From Paenibacillus lycopersici (GTDB taxonomy: Bacteria > Bacillota > Bacilli > Paenibacillales > Paenibacillaceae), in contig NZ_CP048209.1 of assembly GCF_010119935.1 (NCBI RefSeq), forward strand, positions 2,545,001-2,609,000: a stretch of 64,000 bases of DNA, given 5' to 3'. The first letter of the stretch is position 1; the number at the start of each line of letters is the position of its first letter. The notes beneath the pieces were generated by a model. It worked only from the letters and a program-made list of their open reading frames with translations. It did no database searches and had not been told where the DNA came from. A program made the position numbers and the translations under genes. Shown here one piece after another: positions 62,459 to 64,000 of the stretch.

Positions 62459-62759
62459 GGGGGAGCGCATCCGGAACAGGGGCCGGATGCTTCGAGGCCG
62501 TAGAGAGACCGGTGCATCACGCCCTCCTAGGTCATGAAGCCGGACAGGAGATCCGTTAATCGCCCGTTTGCATTGGGTTTTGGGATGTTTTCGGTGCTCT
62601 CCGGAGGCAATAACGGCTTCTGTGTCCGATCGCCGGCCCAAACAGACCGATTTCAAATCAATAGCAGATCCTGTGTCCGTTGCCCATGACGACGAATCTC
62701 GTTGGGCATACGTATGTCGAATAATCGAGTGCGTTCTCGGCAACCTGGGCATGCGATCA
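62459..62759 (+). other. 301-bp stretch without a recognised gene
   Basis: It lies between the pdp terminator and the next terminator hairpin. Frames on both strands (for example 62568-62834 +) lack ribosome-binding sites and family similarity. CATCCGG and CCGGATGC words recur at 62468, 62481 and 62760. It may hold an untranslated RNA or relic sequence; nothing firm can be said. Confidence 0.4.
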
Positions 62760-62791
62760 GGCATCCGGTCATGGACCGGATGCTTTTTTTA
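62760..62791 (+). terminator. isolated strong terminator
   Basis: GCATCCGGTC pairs perfectly with GACCGGATGC across ATG, followed by T7. No coding gene directly precedes it, since pdp already has its own terminator at 62409-62458. Confidence 0.88.
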
Positions 62792-62899
62792 CTGGAACGG
62801 CTGGAATATTTTGCACGGATCGGGTGCACACTAGGAATGAGATTTTAGCCGGTTTGCGGCCTTGGTTTGCCGCGGGCATCACTCAGGAGGAAAACATCG

Positions 62900-64000
62900 A
62901 TGAAAAACAACTGGAAACAGCTCGTCGCCCTAGGACTGACGATGATTTTGGCGCTTTCCGTGCCTGTATCGGCCATGGCGGAGGAGAAACCGGCAGCGTC
63001 GGCTCCCCAAGCCGCGGGAACGGCGGATCTCGCGCCGTCCGCGCGTTCGGCGATTCTGATGGACGCCGACAGCGGCACGATTATTTTCGAGAAGAACAGC
63101 CATGCCAAGCTGCCGCCGGCAAGCATTACGAAGGTGATGACGATGCTGCTCATCATGGAGGCGATCGATCAAGGGCGCATCAAGCTGACGGACAAGGTGC
63201 CGACCAGCGAATACGCCGCATCCATGGGCGGCTCGCAAATTTTCCTGGAGCCGGGCGAGCAGATGACCGTCGATGAGATGCTCAAGGGCATCGCGATGGC
63301 TTCGGGCAACGACGCATCGGTCGCGATGGCGGAGAAGATCGCCGGCACGGAGTCGGCTTTCGTCGACATGATGAACAAGCGCGCCGAGGAACTGGGGCTG
63401 AAGAACACCCATTTCGCGAACTGCAACGGCTTGCCGGCGGCGGATCATTATTCGTCCGCGCACGACATTGCCGTCATGTCGAGAGAATTGCTGAAGCATA
63501 GCGAAATTACGAAGTATACCGGCATGTACCAGGATTACTTGCGCAAAACGAGCGAGAAGCCGTTCTGGCTCGTCAATACGAACAAGCTGGTCCGTTTCTA
63601 CACCGGCGCGGACGGTCTGAAAACCGGCTTCACGAGCGAGGCCAAATTCTGTCTCACCGCGACCGCGCACCGGGACAACCTGCGCGTTATCGCCGTCGTG
63701 ATGGGCGAGCCGAACACGAAGACGCGCAACGCGGAAGTATCGCAAATGCTGGATTATTCGTTCGCGCAATACATGAACCACACGATTTTCAAGAAGGGCG
63801 ACGCGATGGGCACGGTCAAAGTCGAGAAGGGCATGCTGCCGGAAATTCCGCTGACCGCGAAGCATTCCTACAGCGTGCTGCTGAAGAAGGGCAGCTCCGT
63901 CAAGGACATCCGTTACGAGCTGCGCATCGATCCGCTGAAGGCGCCGGTCAAGATCAACGCGCCGATCGGCAAGCTGATCGTGCTGCAAGGCGATCAGGTG
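62900..64000 (+). CDS. dacF: D-alanyl-D-alanine carboxypeptidase DacF, 5' part (3' end outside window)
   Basis: 367 codons are present and the frame stays open to the window edge. A signal peptide (about 1-26, ending SAMAE) precedes a serine DD-peptidase domain (family S11) with SITK (Ser75-Lys78), SGN (135-137) and KTG (241-243), then the start of the PBP5 C-terminal domain (from about residue 275). DacF trims peptide stems in the forespore in B. subtilis, and punA-dacF are neighbours there, which favours DacF over other DacA-type proteins. CAGGAGG precedes ATG 62900. In B. subtilis it is made under sigma-F; no clear sigma-F promoter was found here. Confidence 0.92.
   Translation, partial: MKNNWKQLVALGLTMILALSVPVSAMAEEKPAASAPQAAGTADLAPSARSAILMDADSGTIIFEKNSHAKLPPASITKVMTMLLIMEAIDQGRIKLTDKVPTSEYAASMGGSQIFLEPGEQMTVDEMLKGIAMASGNDASVAMAEKIAGTESAFVDMMNKRAEELGLKNTHFANCNGLPAADHYSSAHDIAVMSRELLKHSEITKYTGMYQDYLRKTSEKPFWLVNTNKLVRFYTGADGLKTGFTSEAKFCLTATAHRDNLRVIAVVMGEPNTKTRNAEVSQMLDYSFAQYMNHTIFKKGDAMGTVKVEKGMLPEIPLTAKHSYSVLLKKGSSVKDIRYELRIDPLKAPVKINAPIGKLIVLQGDQV

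Overview
The window is a contiguous piece of a high-GC Gram-positive, endospore-forming chromosome. Gene content and order match the mntR-yqh-spoIIIA-acc-dxs-spo0A-bkd-fur-xerD-dacF part of Bacillus-type genomes. The GC-rich codon use, frequent TTG/GTG starts with AGGAGG ribosome-binding sites and the extra or missing genes point to Paenibacillaceae (Paenibacillus, Cohnella or a relative). This assignment is inferred from protein sequence and synteny only. No rRNA, tRNA, prophage, transposase, CRISPR array or toxin-antitoxin pair was seen.

Layout. 1-4.5 kb: 3' end of metG, then a zinc ABC importer operon (znuA-znuC-znuB) behind a perfect sigma-A promoter carrying a Zur-like operator, then ccdA. 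4.6-10.8 kb: splB (spore photoproduct lyase), mntR, yqhP/yqhQ/yqhR-type membrane proteins, aroQ, an Xaa-Pro peptidase and efp. 10.9-14.7 kb: aspartokinase with a likely internal start for a beta subunit, ytwI, and comB/comA, which make sulfolactate. 15-21.2 kb: yqhV and the complete spoIIIAA-AH operon behind a sigma-E promoter. 21.4-36.3 kb: accB-accC-yqhY, amaP, a DUF2273 protein, nusB, folD, xseA-xseB, ispA, dxs, tlyA, a membrane-anchored unknown, argR, recN and spoIVB. 36.4-37.4 kb: spo0A, with a sigma-H promoter and three exact 0A boxes. 37.7-42.2 kb: a less conserved stretch with an APH-like kinase, a HAD phosphatase, an MFS transporter, and an ECF-like sigma factor paired with a second-type ClpP. 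42.5-50.4 kb: yqzF, the branched-chain 2-oxoacid dehydrogenase genes (lpdV, bkdAA, bkdAB, bkdB), lipB, prli42 and a PepT-like peptidase. 50.5-64 kb: mciZ, nudF, endoQ, spoIIM, fur, a subtilase, ald, yqzK, xerD, deoB, punA, a Spo0E-like phosphatase gene, pdp and the 5' part of dacF.

How it works together. Much of the window serves sporulation: commitment (spo0A, Spo0E-like protein), block of division in the mother cell (mciZ), engulfment (spoIIM), the mother-cell to forespore channel (spoIIIA), sigma-K checkpoint signalling (spoIVB), spore solutes and DNA repair (comAB, splB), and cortex or wall modification (dacF). The rest is core metabolism: fatty acid and isoprenoid precursors, folate, nucleoside salvage, branched-chain keto acid oxidation with its lipoylation enzyme, and metal homeostasis (Zur-controlled import, MntR, Fur).

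The most unusual material is non-coding. A dispersed element of about 140 bp occurs twice (4481-4622 and 13691-13827). The copies differ by compensatory changes that keep one long hairpin. Two or three families of short palindromic repeats (3654-3743, 15377-15420, 28882-29064, 44521-44714) also sit in intergenic regions, and two of these end exactly at the ribosome-binding site of the next gene. Two very small genes, mciZ and prli42, are recognisable by sequence and context.
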